DNA of 64,000 nucleotides, taken from the NCBI GenBank assembly GCA_035651595.1, contig DASRFJ010000033.1:49266-113265 (forward strand), in the 5' to 3' direction. The notes below the pieces were generated by a model that did not search any database, had not been told where the DNA came from, and saw only the letters and a program-made list of their open reading frames with translations. The stretch comes from JAFARZ01 sp035651595. GTDB lineage: Bacteria > Actinomycetota > Actinomycetes > Streptosporangiales > Streptosporangiaceae. A program made the translations under genes and the position numbers. Shown piece by piece: positions 39,550-48,952 of this stretch. How positions within the stretch are numbered: the stretch's first letter is position 1; the number at the start of each line of letters is the position of its first letter.

Positions 39550-40824
39550 ATGGCGACAAGAGCCGATGTGGCTGTCATCGGGGCGGGGGCCTTCGGCCTG
39601 AGCGTGGCGCTGCACTGCGCGCTGCGCGGTCGGTCGGTCGTGGTGGTCGATCGCGCCACCGCCGGGTCGCAGGCGTCACGGCGCGCGGCCGGGTTGTTCA
39701 AGTCCGTGCAGGCCGACGCGCTGGCGACGTCCCTGGCCCGGCACAGCATGGACAAGGTGCTGAGGTTCGAGGAGTGGGCAGGGGTGCCGCTCGACGTGCA
39801 CCGCTCCGGCAGCATGCTCATCGCCCGCACCGACAAGCACAAGGCGATCCTGCGCGAGGAGCTGGAACGCTCCCGCGCGTGGGGCGCCGAGCTGGCCGAG
39901 ACCGACCCCGAGGGCCAGGCCGCCTATTATCGCGCGGCCGGCTCGGAGTACGCGGTCTGGTGCCCGGAAGACGTTTACGTCGAGGAGCCGGCCAGCCTGA
40001 TCCAGGCCTACCTCGCGGCCTGCCTGCGCCGCGACGTCCAGCTCTTCGAGCACGAGGCCGCCGTGGCGGTGCTTGCCGCGGGCGGCCGGGTTACCGGCGT
40101 CGAAACCACCGCCCAGCACATTGACGCGCCGGTCGTCGTCGACGCGGCCGGTGCCTGGGTCCGCCAGGTCGCCGAGATGGCCCGCGGGCCGTTCCCGCGG
40201 TGCAAGGTCGCGGTGGCGCCGTTCCGGCACCAGCTGCTGATCACCCAGCCGACGGCCGAAGTGGACGTGTCCGACCCGATCATCCGGGTCATCGACGCGG
40301 CCGTGTACCTGCGGCCTGCGCGCGGCGGCCTGATGTTCGGCGGCTTCGAGCCGGACCCGCTGCCGCTCGACCCGCGCATGCAGCACGACTCGTTCAGCAC
40401 CGATGACCTGCCGCTCGACCTGGACCTGCTCCGCCGCCTGGCCGGCCAGGTTTCCGAGGAGATCCCGCTGGCCGGCTACGCGCCGGTCGCGGACCACCGC
40501 GGCGGCCTGTTCACGATGACCCCGGACGGCCGGTTCGTGGCCGGCCCGGTCCGGGAGGTCCCCGGCCTGTGGGTCGCCAGCGGCTGCAACGGCTCCGGTT
40601 TCAGCTTCTCGCCCGCGATCGGCGAGGCCCTCGCGGACTGGATCGCCGACGACGCCGCGGGCGCTCGTCTCGGCCCGTATGCCCCGTCCCGCTTCGGCCA
40701 CGTGACCGACGACGACCTGGTCAAGCAGGGCGCCTGGCAGTACACCCACTACTACCAAGGGGGGTCCGGGGGGATGGGTCCCCCCGGAAGCGGGGGGCTT
40801 CGGGGGGTCGTCCCCCCGGGTTAA
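39550..40824 (+). CDS. FAD-dependent oxidoreductase (DAO family)
   Basis: 424 aa. A dinucleotide-binding GxGxxG motif (VAVIGAGAFGLSVALH) at the start, an internal VVDAAGAW motif and C-terminal GLWVASGCNGSGFSFSPAIGEALADWI are those of D-amino-acid/sarcosine/glycine-oxidase-like enzymes. The reaction would be amine oxidation to imine with FAD. The last about 24 residues (QGGSGGMGPPGSGGLRG and further) are encoded by a G/C-rich repeat, and the stop shares TTAA with the stop of the convergent AdnA-like gene. Confidence 0.88.
   Translation: MATRADVAVIGAGAFGLSVALHCALRGRSVVVVDRATAGSQASRRAAGLFKSVQADALATSLARHSMDKVLRFEEWAGVPLDVHRSGSMLIARTDKHKAILREELERSRAWGAELAETDPEGQAAYYRAAGSEYAVWCPEDVYVEEPASLIQAYLAACLRRDVQLFEHEAAVAVLAAGGRVTGVETTAQHIDAPVVVDAAGAWVRQVAEMARGPFPRCKVAVAPFRHQLLITQPTAEVDVSDPIIRVIDAAVYLRPARGGLMFGGFEPDPLPLDPRMQHDSFSTDDLPLDLDLLRRLAGQVSEEIPLAGYAPVADHRGGLFTMTPDGRFVAGPVREVPGLWVASGCNGSGFSFSPAIGEALADWIADDAAGARLGPYAPSRFGHVTDDDLVKQGAWQYTHYYQGGSGGMGPPGSGGLRGVVPPG
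40758..40820. repeat. G/C-rich repeat (family 3) forming the end of the oxidoreductase gene
   Basis: Runs of G and C give a hairpin CCGGGGGGA/TCCCCCCGG (40766-40787) and a following GGAAGCGGGGGG-CTTCGGGGGG. This creates a Gly/Pro-rich C-terminus and may act as a terminator for both convergent genes. Composition and units resemble the elements at 19.7 and 58.6 kb. Confidence 0.7.
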
Positions 40825-43800
40825 GGAGTGACTTGCTCGCCGTCGGGGTGAACGGGGCAGCACGAGGCGACCGGGCAGGTGCGGCAGCCGGGGTTCACCG
40901 TCGCCTGGAAGACCGGGCCGGCCATGCCGGACGCGACGGTATCCACCAGGTCCTTGGCCCAGGCCGGGTCCGGGTCGTCGTCGAGGGCACGCTGCCGCTG
41001 GATCTTCGCGCGGGCGGTCAGGCTGGCCTTGCCGACCTGCACCAGCTCGGCGCCGCCGGGCTCGGCCAGGCCGAACCGCTCGAACGCGCCGAGCAGCACG
41101 GCGAGCTGGTAGACGCCGAGCTGCGGATGCCGGTCCAGCTCGTCCTCGCGCGGCGCACTGCCCCCGGTCTTCAGGTCGACGACCACGGCGCGGCCCCGGT
41201 CGTCGGCCTCCAGCCGGTCCACCCGGCCGGTGATCTCCACCTGGCCGATACGCACCTTCAGTGCCTGCTCCACCGCGACCAGCTCGCGCGGGTTCGACGC
41301 GTGCCAGTCGAGGAACTTGCGGACCATCTTCTCCGCCAGCGCCCGCTGTTTGCCGTTGTACCACACGCTGCCGAAATCCAGGTGATGCCAGATCTCGTCG
41401 ATCCGGTCAGCCACCGTACGTTCCGATGCCCCGGTAGCGGCGAGGACGGCGGCGGCATGAATCACCGTGCCCAGGTGGCGCAGGACATCCGATCTTCCCG
41501 CGCCGACCGCGGCCTCGAGCAGCCAGCGCAGGCCGCACTTGGTGAAGCTCTCCACCTGCGACGGGGACAGCCGGACCGCGTGGCCCGCGGCGACGATCGG
41601 CTCGGTGTCGGACAGCTCGGTGAGCGCGTACCAGTCCTTCGGGCTGGCGCCGCGCGCGCCCGCCTCGGCGAGGCGGGCAAGCTGGGCGGCGGCCGCCTGG
41701 CGGAGCGCTCTGGGCTTGGCCGTGTCGGCGGCGGCGCGGCGCAGGTCCGCGACCAGGGCCGGCATGGCCAGCCAGCGGTGGCCTTTGTCCGCCACGCGCT
41801 GGATGTCGATCTCGTCTCCGGCCAGTTCGGTCAGGAAGCGGGACGGGCGCTGGTCAGTGTCCTCGCCGCCGGCCGCCGTGACGACCAGCGTCTTGCGGGC
41901 GCGGGTGACGGCGACGTAGAACAGGCGGCGCTCCTCGGCGAGCAGCCGGGCGGCCAGCATGGCCGTATCAACGCCATGCGGCTGGCCCGCGACCGCGGCG
42001 TCGGCCAGCTCGTCGGCGCCGAGCAGCGAGCCGCGCAGCCGCAGGTCGGGCCAGGTTTCCTCCTGGACGGCGGCGACCACGACGACGTCCCACTCCAGGC
42101 CTTTGGCGCGGTGCGCGGTGAGGATACGGACCGAGTCGTCGCGGGCCGCGTGCTCGGCCAGCGTGTCGCCGACGATCTCCTGCCCGGACAGGCTGTCCGC
42201 GAACAGGACCGGCGAGCCGGGCGGCATCGTGTCGGTGAAGTGCGCGGCCTTGTCGAACAGGGCGAGCACCGCGTCCAGGTCGCGGTCCGCGGCGGCGCCG
42301 GCCGGGCCGCCCTGCTCGCTGGCCGTCTGCCACCGCTCCGCCAGGCCGGACGCGTCCCAGATCGCCCAGAGGACGTCATCGGCGTTGCCGTGGCCTTCGA
42401 TGGCCTCTCGTGCCGTTTTCAGCAGGCCGGCGACCTTCGCCGCCGGGGCCGCGACGCTGTCCGGGATCAGCGCCAGGTCACGCCCGTCGAGCAGCGCCTG
42501 GGCGATGGGGTCGCGGGCGGGAGCGGTCCCGGTCTGGCTGGTCTGGCTGGCGGCGTACTGGAGAGCGCGGCGCAGGCGGCGCAGGCCGAGCGCGTCAGTG
42601 CCGCCGAGCGGGCCGGTGAGCAGTTCGGCGGCGGTCTGCTCGTCGAGTGTCTTCGGGTAGAGCGCGCACCGGAGCAGCATGAGCAACGGGCGGGTACCCG
42701 GCTCGTCGGCCAGTGGCAGCTCGTCGCCGGCCACCGTGACCGGGACACCGGCCGCGGTGAGCGCGCGGCGCAGCACCGGAACCTGACCGGTGGCGGACCT
42801 TACGAGCACGGCCATCTGCTGCCACGGGACCCCGTCGGCGAGGTGCGCGCGGCGGAGCGTGTCGGCGACCAGCGCGGCTTCCTGGGTGGAGCTGTCCGCG
42901 ACGAGGATGCTTATTTCGCCTGGTGATGCTTTTCGTAGCGGCATGAGGTCGCGGTGCCCGTTGACGCCCCGTGGTCCGACGGGGAGGCGGCGGGCGACCC
43001 TTCGCGACGCGTCGAGCAGCACCGGGCCGCTGCGGCGGCAGGTGCCGAGCGCGACCACCGGCGCGGGGCGGCCGTCCGCGCCGCGGAAGCGCTCGGGGAA
43101 CTCGGTGATCGCGCGGACGTCGGCGCCGCGGAACGCGTAGATGGACTGGTCGGGGTCGCCGACCGCGATCAGCTCGCGGCCGTCCCCCGCCAGCGCCCTG
43201 AGCAGCGCTTCCTGCGCCGGGTCGCTGTCCTGGTACTCGTCGACCAGCACCGCGTCGTAGGCGTCGCGCTCCCGCTGGCGGGTCTGCTCACGCTGGAGCA
43301 GCGCCGCCGCGATGCGGACGATCTCGGCGTAGTCGTAGGCGGGCACCGGCGCGAGGTCGAACCGGGCCGCGTACCGGTCGAGGAACGCGGCGGCCGCGAC
43401 CCAGTCGTCGCGGTTCCGCTGCCTGCCGAGCTGGCGGAGCGCCTTGCCGTCCAGGCCGCGCTCGGCGGCGCGGAGCAGGAGGTCGCGCAGCTCTTCGGCG
43501 AATCCGCGGGTGGCGATGGCGGGTCTGAGCCGCTCCGGCCAGCGCGGCGAGCCGTCGGCCGCCTCCCCCTTGAGCATGCGGCGCACCTCGAGCAGCTGCT
43601 CGGGAGCGGACAGCAGCCGCGGCGGTTCGTCGCCGGCCAGCACGAACTCGCGGCGCACCAGCGCGTACGCGTAGCTGTGGAACGTCATCGCCAGCGGCTG
43701 CCTGATCGTGCGGTGCAGCCGCGCGGTGATCCGGTCGCGCAGCTCGGTGGCGGCCTTGCGGCTGAACGTGAGGACGAGGATCCGCTCGGGCGCGATGGCG

Positions 43801-44051
43801 CGTTGTTCGATCCGGTGCGTGACCGCCTCGACGATCGTCGTCGTCTTCCCGGTGCCCGGCCCGGCGAGCACGAGCAGCGGGCCGCCCTGGTGGCGGACCA
43901 CCCGCCGCTGCGCCTCGTCCAGCCTCGGCGGGCTTGCTTGCGTGCCTGCCCCGTCGGCTCCGTCGGCTCCGTCGGCTCCGTCGGCCGCGGACGGCTTGCG
44001 CACGAGCCGGTACGCGGGCGCGGTGGTCGAGGTCGCGGCGGTCGGGTCCAT
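40821..44051 (-). CDS. adnA: AdnA-like ATP-dependent helicase/nuclease with Fe-S type nuclease domain
   Basis: 1076 aa. Helicase motifs: Walker A LAGPGTGKTTTI, LTFSRKAATELRDRI, VLVDEYQDSDPAQ, AVGDPDQSIYAFRG, then ILTAHRAKGLEWDVVVV. The nuclease has VDRLEADDRGRAVVVDLKTGG. A cysteine in SFTKCGLRWLL (near 840) plus CRTCPVASCCP at the C-terminus gives the widely spaced 1+3 cysteine pattern of AddB/AdnA-type [4Fe-4S] nucleases. It is upstream of the AdnB-like gene in transcription direction, as in mycobacteria. The ATG at 44051 follows GGAA; the open frame to 44240 has no homology. The N-terminus has an ADG-repeat. Confidence 0.88.
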   Translation of the reverse strand: MDPTAATSTTAPAYRLVRKPSAADGADGADGADGAGTQASPPRLDEAQRRVVRHQGGPLLVLAGPGTGKTTTIVEAVTHRIEQRAIAPERILVLTFSRKAATELRDRITARLHRTIRQPLAMTFHSYAYALVRREFVLAGDEPPRLLSAPEQLLEVRRMLKGEAADGSPRWPERLRPAIATRGFAEELRDLLLRAAERGLDGKALRQLGRQRNRDDWVAAAAFLDRYAARFDLAPVPAYDYAEIVRIAAALLQREQTRQRERDAYDAVLVDEYQDSDPAQEALLRALAGDGRELIAVGDPDQSIYAFRGADVRAITEFPERFRGADGRPAPVVALGTCRRSGPVLLDASRRVARRLPVGPRGVNGHRDLMPLRKASPGEISILVADSSTQEAALVADTLRRAHLADGVPWQQMAVLVRSATGQVPVLRRALTAAGVPVTVAGDELPLADEPGTRPLLMLLRCALYPKTLDEQTAAELLTGPLGGTDALGLRRLRRALQYAASQTSQTGTAPARDPIAQALLDGRDLALIPDSVAAPAAKVAGLLKTAREAIEGHGNADDVLWAIWDASGLAERWQTASEQGGPAGAAADRDLDAVLALFDKAAHFTDTMPPGSPVLFADSLSGQEIVGDTLAEHAARDDSVRILTAHRAKGLEWDVVVVAAVQEETWPDLRLRGSLLGADELADAAVAGQPHGVDTAMLAARLLAEERRLFYVAVTRARKTLVVTAAGGEDTDQRPSRFLTELAGDEIDIQRVADKGHRWLAMPALVADLRRAAADTAKPRALRQAAAAQLARLAEAGARGASPKDWYALTELSDTEPIVAAGHAVRLSPSQVESFTKCGLRWLLEAAVGAGRSDVLRHLGTVIHAAAVLAATGASERTVADRIDEIWHHLDFGSVWYNGKQRALAEKMVRKFLDWHASNPRELVAVEQALKVRIGQVEITGRVDRLEADDRGRAVVVDLKTGGSAPREDELDRHPQLGVYQLAVLLGAFERFGLAEPGGAELVQVGKASLTARAKIQRQRALDDDPDPAWAKDLVDTVASGMAGPVFQATVNPGCRTCPVASCCPVHPDGEQVTP
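43951..43986. repeat. 9-bp tandem repeat in the AdnA-like gene
   Basis: CCGTCGGCT occurs three times in a row and is followed by CCGTCGGCC, encoding four ADG triplets before the helicase domain. It is a slippage-prone array outside the conserved core. Confidence 0.85.
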
Positions 44052-44564
44052 CGCTTCCGATTCCACCAGACACCACTGACATTTACCGGCCCATCCGCCG
44101 AACGCGCCGGTAAGTGTCGCGTGGTCGCGCCGCGGACACCGCGCAGCCACGCCCCCGATGCGCCTCGATAACGTGGCGGATTCCCCCTTTGTGGTAACCG
44201 GACCCTGGCTCACGAGGGTTGATCTTCCACGAGGGGGCAATCGTCCACGTTGCTGGCGAGCCTGCCGATGCGCTCACATCCCGGCAGCCGCACACTGCAC
44301 TCCAGGCACAGGCCGCGCATCCGCGGCTGCCTGCGATGACTTTCGACCGCCTCCCGGAGCCTGCGCGGGCCGCGGAAAGGCGGCGGGCCCGTGCGCCTTC
44401 TCTTATAGTGAGATAAGCGCATTTCCCAGGCCGTGAGAAGTTCGCGGCGCTAATGGTGTGTAATTGGCGCAAATACACCTATGTGCAGCAATTCTATTTG
44501 TGATGCACTAACGTTCAAGTAACTTATCTAGGCAAACCGCGGTAAACGATCAACACTGGGGCGT
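44052..44564. promoter_or_regulatory. Divergent intergenic region, adnA-like / dipeptide ABC operon
   Basis: Besides repeat copy B, bases 44400-44540 are markedly A/T-rich for this genome (TGTGTAATTGGCGCAAATACACC..., CTATTTGTGATGCACTAACG) and are the expected site of the dipeptide operon promoter. No convincing -35/-10 pair could be chosen. Small frames over the palindrome look artefactual. Confidence 0.5.
44170..44283. repeat. Palindromic repeat family 2, copy B
   Basis: AACGTGG (44170-44176) and CCACGTT (44245-44251) again bound 82 bases, with TTTGTGG/CCACGAG inside. The following GCTGGCGAGCCTGCCGATG matches the sequence after copy A at all but four positions. It lies between the starts of the divergent AdnA-like and dipeptide-transport genes. 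Confidence 0.9.
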
Positions 44565-46205
44565 ATGACGCTTACCAGGTGCTCTTCCGCAGCGGGGGAC
44601 CCGCGAAAGCGGGCAGCCCTGCGATCCACTGCGCTCACCGCCATCGCCACCGCCATCCCGCTGGCGCTGGCGACCGCCTGCTCCTCGCCCTCATCCGGAC
44701 CCGCCGCAAGCTCCACCACGACGACGAACGCAACCCAAGGCGGCACGGTCACCGTGGGCCTGCCGGACGCCCCCGACTCGCTCGACCCGACCACCGCGAG
44801 CACGCTGGTCGGCCGGACGGTGTTCGCGAACTTCTGCTACAAGCTGTACGACATCGACTCCGGCCTCACCATCGTGCCCGAACTCGCCGCGGCGTTGCCG
44901 CAGGTCAGCCCCGACGGCCTGACGTACACGATCCAGCTCAAGCCGAACGTGAAGTTCAACGACGGGACCCCGCTCACCGCCCAGGCCGCGGTCAAGACGC
45001 TGAACTGGTACCTGACCAACCCGCTCTCGGTCCGCGCCCCAGAACTGCACGGCGTGCAGACGGTCACCGCCACCGGACCGCTCACCGTGGTGATCCACCT
45101 GGCCAAGCCGTTCGCGCCGCTGACCTCGATCCTGGCGGACCGGTCCGGCATGATCCTGTCCCAGACCCAGCTGACCAAGATGGGCAATAATTTCGCCAAA
45201 GACCCGGTGTGCGTAGGCCCATTCCAGTTTTCCAGCCGGCCGAGCCTGGACACCATCATCTTGACCAAGTCACCGTATTTCTACGACAAGCAAGACGTGC
45301 ACCTGTCGAAGGTCATCTTCCAGGTGGTATCCGACCCGAGCACGATGGCGGCCGACCTGGAATCCGGCGAGATCCAGGTCGCCGACGCGGTCACTCCGCA
45401 AAACGTCTCAGCTATTGAGAACAATGCGCAGACCGCAATCCAGAGCCAGTATTCGCTGGGCTATCAAGGCCTCGACTTCAACGTCGGCAACGTGCACGGC
45501 TCGCTCAACGCGCCCGGCGTCGCGAACAACCCGTTCGCCAAGTACCCGGCGCTCCGGCAGGCCTTCGAGGACACGATCAACCGCCAGCAGCTCAACCAGG
45601 TCGCGTTCGACGGCCAGTACACGCCCGGCTGCACGCCGATCCCGCCGAACAGCCCGTGGGCGGTCAGCATCACCTGCCCCGGCCAGGACATCGCGCAGGC
45701 CAAGGCGCTCATCAAGCAGACCGGCCTGGCCACGCCGGTGCACGTCACGCTGATGGTGGACAACACGCCGCTGAGCGTGCAGATCGGCACGATCATTCAG
45801 GCGATGGCCAAGCCGGCCGGCTTCGACGTCGCGCTCCAGCCGACCGAGTTCACCACGGCGCTCACCAAGGCCGAAGACGGCAACTTCGAGATGTTCCAGA
45901 TCGGCTGGTCCGGCCGCATCGACCCGGACCAGAACATCTACTCCGACTGGTATCCGAAGTCCGGGCTCAACTACACGGGCGCCAACTACGCGAACCTCGA
46001 CACCCTGCTCACCCAGGCCAGGGAAAGCACCGACCAGACCGCCCGGCACACCCTGTACCACCAGATCGTCAACGTCCTGGAGAACGAACGCAACATCATT
46101 TACCTCTGGTACGACAAGAACATCCTCGGCCTGCGCAAGAACGTCACCGGTGTGCAGTTCTTCGCCGACGGCCTGGTCCGGCTCGCGACCGCGTCAATCG
46201 GGTAA
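44565..46205 (+). CDS. Dipeptide/oligopeptide ABC transporter substrate-binding lipoprotein
   Basis: 546 aa. Signal peptide with lipobox ALATAC (Cys39), then a Thr/Ser linker. The mature protein follows family 5 (SBP_bac_5): GGTVTVGLPDAPDSLDPTTAS, LAAALPQVSPDGLTYTIQLK, VKFNDGTPLTAQ, AKDPVCVGPFQF, LRQAFEDTINRQQLNQVAF and WYDKNILGLRKNVTGVQ. It binds a peptide or similar substrate for the DppBCDF-type transporter that follows 6 bases downstream. Confidence 0.92.
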   Translation: MTLTRCSSAAGDPRKRAALRSTALTAIATAIPLALATACSSPSSGPAASSTTTTNATQGGTVTVGLPDAPDSLDPTTASTLVGRTVFANFCYKLYDIDSGLTIVPELAAALPQVSPDGLTYTIQLKPNVKFNDGTPLTAQAAVKTLNWYLTNPLSVRAPELHGVQTVTATGPLTVVIHLAKPFAPLTSILADRSGMILSQTQLTKMGNNFAKDPVCVGPFQFSSRPSLDTIILTKSPYFYDKQDVHLSKVIFQVVSDPSTMAADLESGEIQVADAVTPQNVSAIENNAQTAIQSQYSLGYQGLDFNVGNVHGSLNAPGVANNPFAKYPALRQAFEDTINRQQLNQVAFDGQYTPGCTPIPPNSPWAVSITCPGQDIAQAKALIKQTGLATPVHVTLMVDNTPLSVQIGTIIQAMAKPAGFDVALQPTEFTTALTKAEDGNFEMFQIGWSGRIDPDQNIYSDWYPKSGLNYTGANYANLDTLLTQARESTDQTARHTLYHQIVNVLENERNIIYLWYDKNILGLRKNVTGVQFFADGLVRLATASIG

Positions 46206-46211
46206 GCCGCG

Positions 46212-47162
46212 GTGCTCTGGGCGATCCTGCGCCGCGCGGTCATCGCCGTGGTCACGCTGCTGCTGGCCACGATCGTGGTGTTCGCCGCCGTGCACGCGCT
46301 GCCCGGCGGCCCCGCGGTAGCGCTGTCCGCCGAGACCGTCAACCCGGTCGCCATCGCGGCAAGCGCGCATCGATATGGGTTCGACCAGCCCCTTGTCGTT
46401 CAGTACATCAAATGGTTCAGCGCGGTGCTGCACGGTCAGCTGGGCACCTCCCCCATCACCAGCCTCAGTGTCACCGAGCAGCTGTCGCAGCGCATTCCCA
46501 TCACGCTCGAGCTCGCGATCGGTTCCCTGCTCCTCGGCATCGTCGTCGGCGTACCCGCCGGTGTCATCGCTGCCGCAAACCCCGGCAAGGCGGTGGACTG
46601 GATCGCGAGCGGGCTGGCGCTGGGCGGGCTGTCGATCCCGCACTTCTGGTTCGGGATCATCATGATCCTGATCTTCGCTGTGCACCTGCACGTGCTGCCG
46701 TCCGGCGGCTTCGTGCCGATCCCGCAAGGCCTCGGCAGCAACCTCAGCCACATGCTGCTCCCGGCCATCGTGCTCGGGACCGGGCTCGCCGCGGTGCTGA
46801 TGCGCCAGACGCGCGCCTCGGTGATCGAGGCGCTCGGCGCGGACTACGTGCGCACCGCGCGCGCCAAGGGCCTGCCGGAATGGCAGGTCATCTGGGTGCA
46901 CGCGCTGCGCAACAGCCTGATCACCGTGGTCACCGTGATCGGCCTCCAGCTCGGCGGGCTGATCGCCGGCATCGTCACCGTCGAGGAAGTCTTCACGATC
47001 CCCGGCATCGGCCAGCTCACGCTCAACGCGGTTTACCAGCGTGACTACCCGACACTCCAGGGGGTGGTGCTGCTCACCGCCGCCGGCTACATCGTCGCCA
47101 ACCTGCTGGTCGACGTCAGTTACACGCTGATAAATCCTCGTATTTCCAGACGACCTGGGTGA
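46212..47162 (+). CDS. ABC transporter permease, DppB type
   Basis: 316 aa, six membrane helices. The N-terminus (LWAILRRAVIAVVTLLLATIVVFA) and the conserved loop MRQTRASVIEALGADYVRTA, then ARAKGLPEWQVIWVHALRNS (the EAA motif), are those of DppB/OppB. GTG 46212 is used, six bases after the binding-protein gene ends. The extreme C-terminus (NPRISRRPG) contains a sequence shared with two other places in the window. Confidence 0.92.
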   Translation: MLWAILRRAVIAVVTLLLATIVVFAAVHALPGGPAVALSAETVNPVAIAASAHRYGFDQPLVVQYIKWFSAVLHGQLGTSPITSLSVTEQLSQRIPITLELAIGSLLLGIVVGVPAGVIAAANPGKAVDWIASGLALGGLSIPHFWFGIIMILIFAVHLHVLPSGGFVPIPQGLGSNLSHMLLPAIVLGTGLAAVLMRQTRASVIEALGADYVRTARAKGLPEWQVIWVHALRNSLITVVTVIGLQLGGLIAGIVTVEEVFTIPGIGQLTLNAVYQRDYPTLQGVVLLTAAGYIVANLLVDVSYTLINPRISRRPG

Positions 47163-47165
47163 CAC

Positions 47166-47990
47166 GTGCTGAGAAAACGACTTGGGCCACTCGGTACGGC
47201 CGGCGCGATCGGTGCGACGGTCGTGGTACTGGTCGCCGTGTTCGGGCCGCTGGCGGCGCCGTATGACCCGACGGCCGTGGACTTCAACCACGTGCTGTCC
47301 CGGCCGTTCACCGCGGGGCACCTGCTCGGTACCGACCAGCTCGGCCGCGACGTGCTGGCCCGGCTGCTGTTCGGGGCGCGGACGACGCTGGCCGCCGGGC
47401 TGGCCTCGACGTTGCTCGGGACGCTGCTCGGGCTGCCGCTGGGTGTGGTGTCGGGCTACCTGCGCGGGCCGGTGGACGTGGTGATCATGCGGATCGTCGA
47501 CGTGATGCTGGCGTTCCCGTTCCTGCTGCTCGCGGTCGGCCTGGCGGCGATCTCCGGCCCGTCGCTGCCGAACGCGATCGTCGCGCTCGGGGTGGGGCAG
47601 GTGCCCGCGATCGCCCGGGTGGCGCGCGGCGCCACGCTGTCCGTGCGGGACCTGGAGTACGTGCAGGCCGCGCGTGTGAACGGCGAGCGCGGCGCGGTGA
47701 TCATGCGACGCCAGGTGCTGCCGAACATCCTCAGTCCCGTTATCGTGCAGACCACGGTCGCGATCCCGGGGAACATCGTGGGCGCGGCGATCCTGTCCTT
47801 CCTTGGCCTCGGCGTGCAGCCGCCGACGGCGGACTGGGGCGCGATGCTCGCCCAGGCGGAGGACTACCTGAACCAGTCGGTGTGGCTGGGCGTCTTCCCT
47901 GGGATCTGCATCTTCGTCGCCGCGCTGTCGTTCAACCTGCTCGGCGACGGGGTCCGCGACGCGCTCGACCCGCGGCGGGTGCTGCTGTGA
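47166..47990 (+). CDS. ABC transporter permease, DppC type
   Basis: 274 aa, about six helices. HLLGTDQLGRDVLARLLFGART is the DppC/OppC signature near the N-terminus, with ARVARGATLSVRDLEYVQAARVNGE as the EAA region and FLGLGVQPPTADWGAML near the end. GTG 47166, three bases after dppB. It pairs with the DppB-type protein to form the channel. Confidence 0.93.
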   Translation: MLRKRLGPLGTAGAIGATVVVLVAVFGPLAAPYDPTAVDFNHVLSRPFTAGHLLGTDQLGRDVLARLLFGARTTLAAGLASTLLGTLLGLPLGVVSGYLRGPVDVVIMRIVDVMLAFPFLLLAVGLAAISGPSLPNAIVALGVGQVPAIARVARGATLSVRDLEYVQAARVNGERGAVIMRRQVLPNILSPVIVQTTVAIPGNIVGAAILSFLGLGVQPPTADWGAMLAQAEDYLNQSVWLGVFPGICIFVAALSFNLLGDGVRDALDPRRVLL

Positions 47991-48952
47991 CCGGCGATGT
48001 CCTGGAGGTCCGGGACCTGCGGGTCGAGTTTCCCGGCCTGATCGCGGTCAACGGGCTGTCGTTCTCGCTGGCGGCGGACGAGGTGCTTGCCATCGTCGGC
48101 GAGTCCGGCTGCGGGAAGACGCTCACCGGGTTGTCCGTGCTCGGGCTTGAGCCGTCCGGCGCGCGGGTGACCGGACAGGTGCTGCTGCGCGGCGAGGACC
48201 TGCGGCGCACCGACGCGAAGCGGCTGCGCGACGTGCGCGGCGCCGAGATCGCGATGGTGTTCCAGGAGCCGATGACGTCGCTGAACCCGTCGTTCACCGT
48301 CGGTTACCAGGTCGCCGAGGTGTTGCGGCGGCATTCTGGGTTGCGCGGCGCGGCGTGCCGTGCGCGGGTCGAGGAGCTGTTCGCGCTGGTCGGGATGCCG
48401 ACGCCGGCCCGGTTCCTGCGGGCGTACCCGCACCAGCTGTCCGGCGGGATGCGGCAGCGGGTGATGATCGCGATGGCGGTGGCGTGCGACCCGGCGGTGC
48501 TGATCGCCGACGAGCCGACAACGGCGCTCGATCCGACGATCCAGGCGCAGATCCTGGACCTGTTGCGTGGCCTGCGGGAGCGGCTGGGGCTGTCCGTCGT
48601 GCTGATCACGCACAACCTCGGCGTGGTCAGCGACCTCGCCGATCGCGTGCTGGTGATGTACGCCGGGCACCGGCTTGAGGAGGCGCCGGTGAGCGCGGTT
48701 CTTGGTGGTGCGGCGTTGCATCCGTATACGCGCGGGCTGCTCGACGCGGGGCCCGCTGCCGGGGCCTCTCGGCGGACGCATCGGCTGACGTCGATCGGCG
48801 GCCAGGTGCCGCTGCTCGACGCGGACCCGGTTACCTGCGTGTTCAGCTCGCGGTGTCCGCTGGTGGCGGACGCGTGCCTGGCGGCGCAGCCTGGGCTTCG
48901 TGAGGCGCTGCCGGGGCATCTGGTGGCGTGCGTTCGGGCGGCGGCGTCGTGA
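47987..48952 (+). CDS. ABC transporter ATP-binding protein, DppD type
   Basis: 321 aa. Walker A GESGCGKT, VFQEPMTSLNPSFTVGYQV, signature LSGGMRQRVMIAMAV, Walker B VLIADEPTTALD and the oligopeptide-type C-terminal extension ending with a Cys pair (CVFSSRCPLVADAC) typical of DppD/OppD. The GTG start overlaps the permease stop (GTGA). The longer frame to 47882 reads antisense-like through dppC and is rejected. Confidence 0.92.
   Translation: MTGDVLEVRDLRVEFPGLIAVNGLSFSLAADEVLAIVGESGCGKTLTGLSVLGLEPSGARVTGQVLLRGEDLRRTDAKRLRDVRGAEIAMVFQEPMTSLNPSFTVGYQVAEVLRRHSGLRGAACRARVEELFALVGMPTPARFLRAYPHQLSGGMRQRVMIAMAVACDPAVLIADEPTTALDPTIQAQILDLLRGLRERLGLSVVLITHNLGVVSDLADRVLVMYAGHRLEEAPVSAVLGGAALHPYTRGLLDAGPAAGASRRTHRLTSIGGQVPLLDADPVTCVFSSRCPLVADACLAAQPGLREALPGHLVACVRAAAS

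Noticed and set aside
44083..44478. Minus-strand frame over palindrome copy B
   Set aside because: Its residues (e.g. TWTIAPSWKINP) correspond to the palindrome translation, matching the artefact near 21.2 kb (TWKITPSWRIDP). No ribosome binding site.
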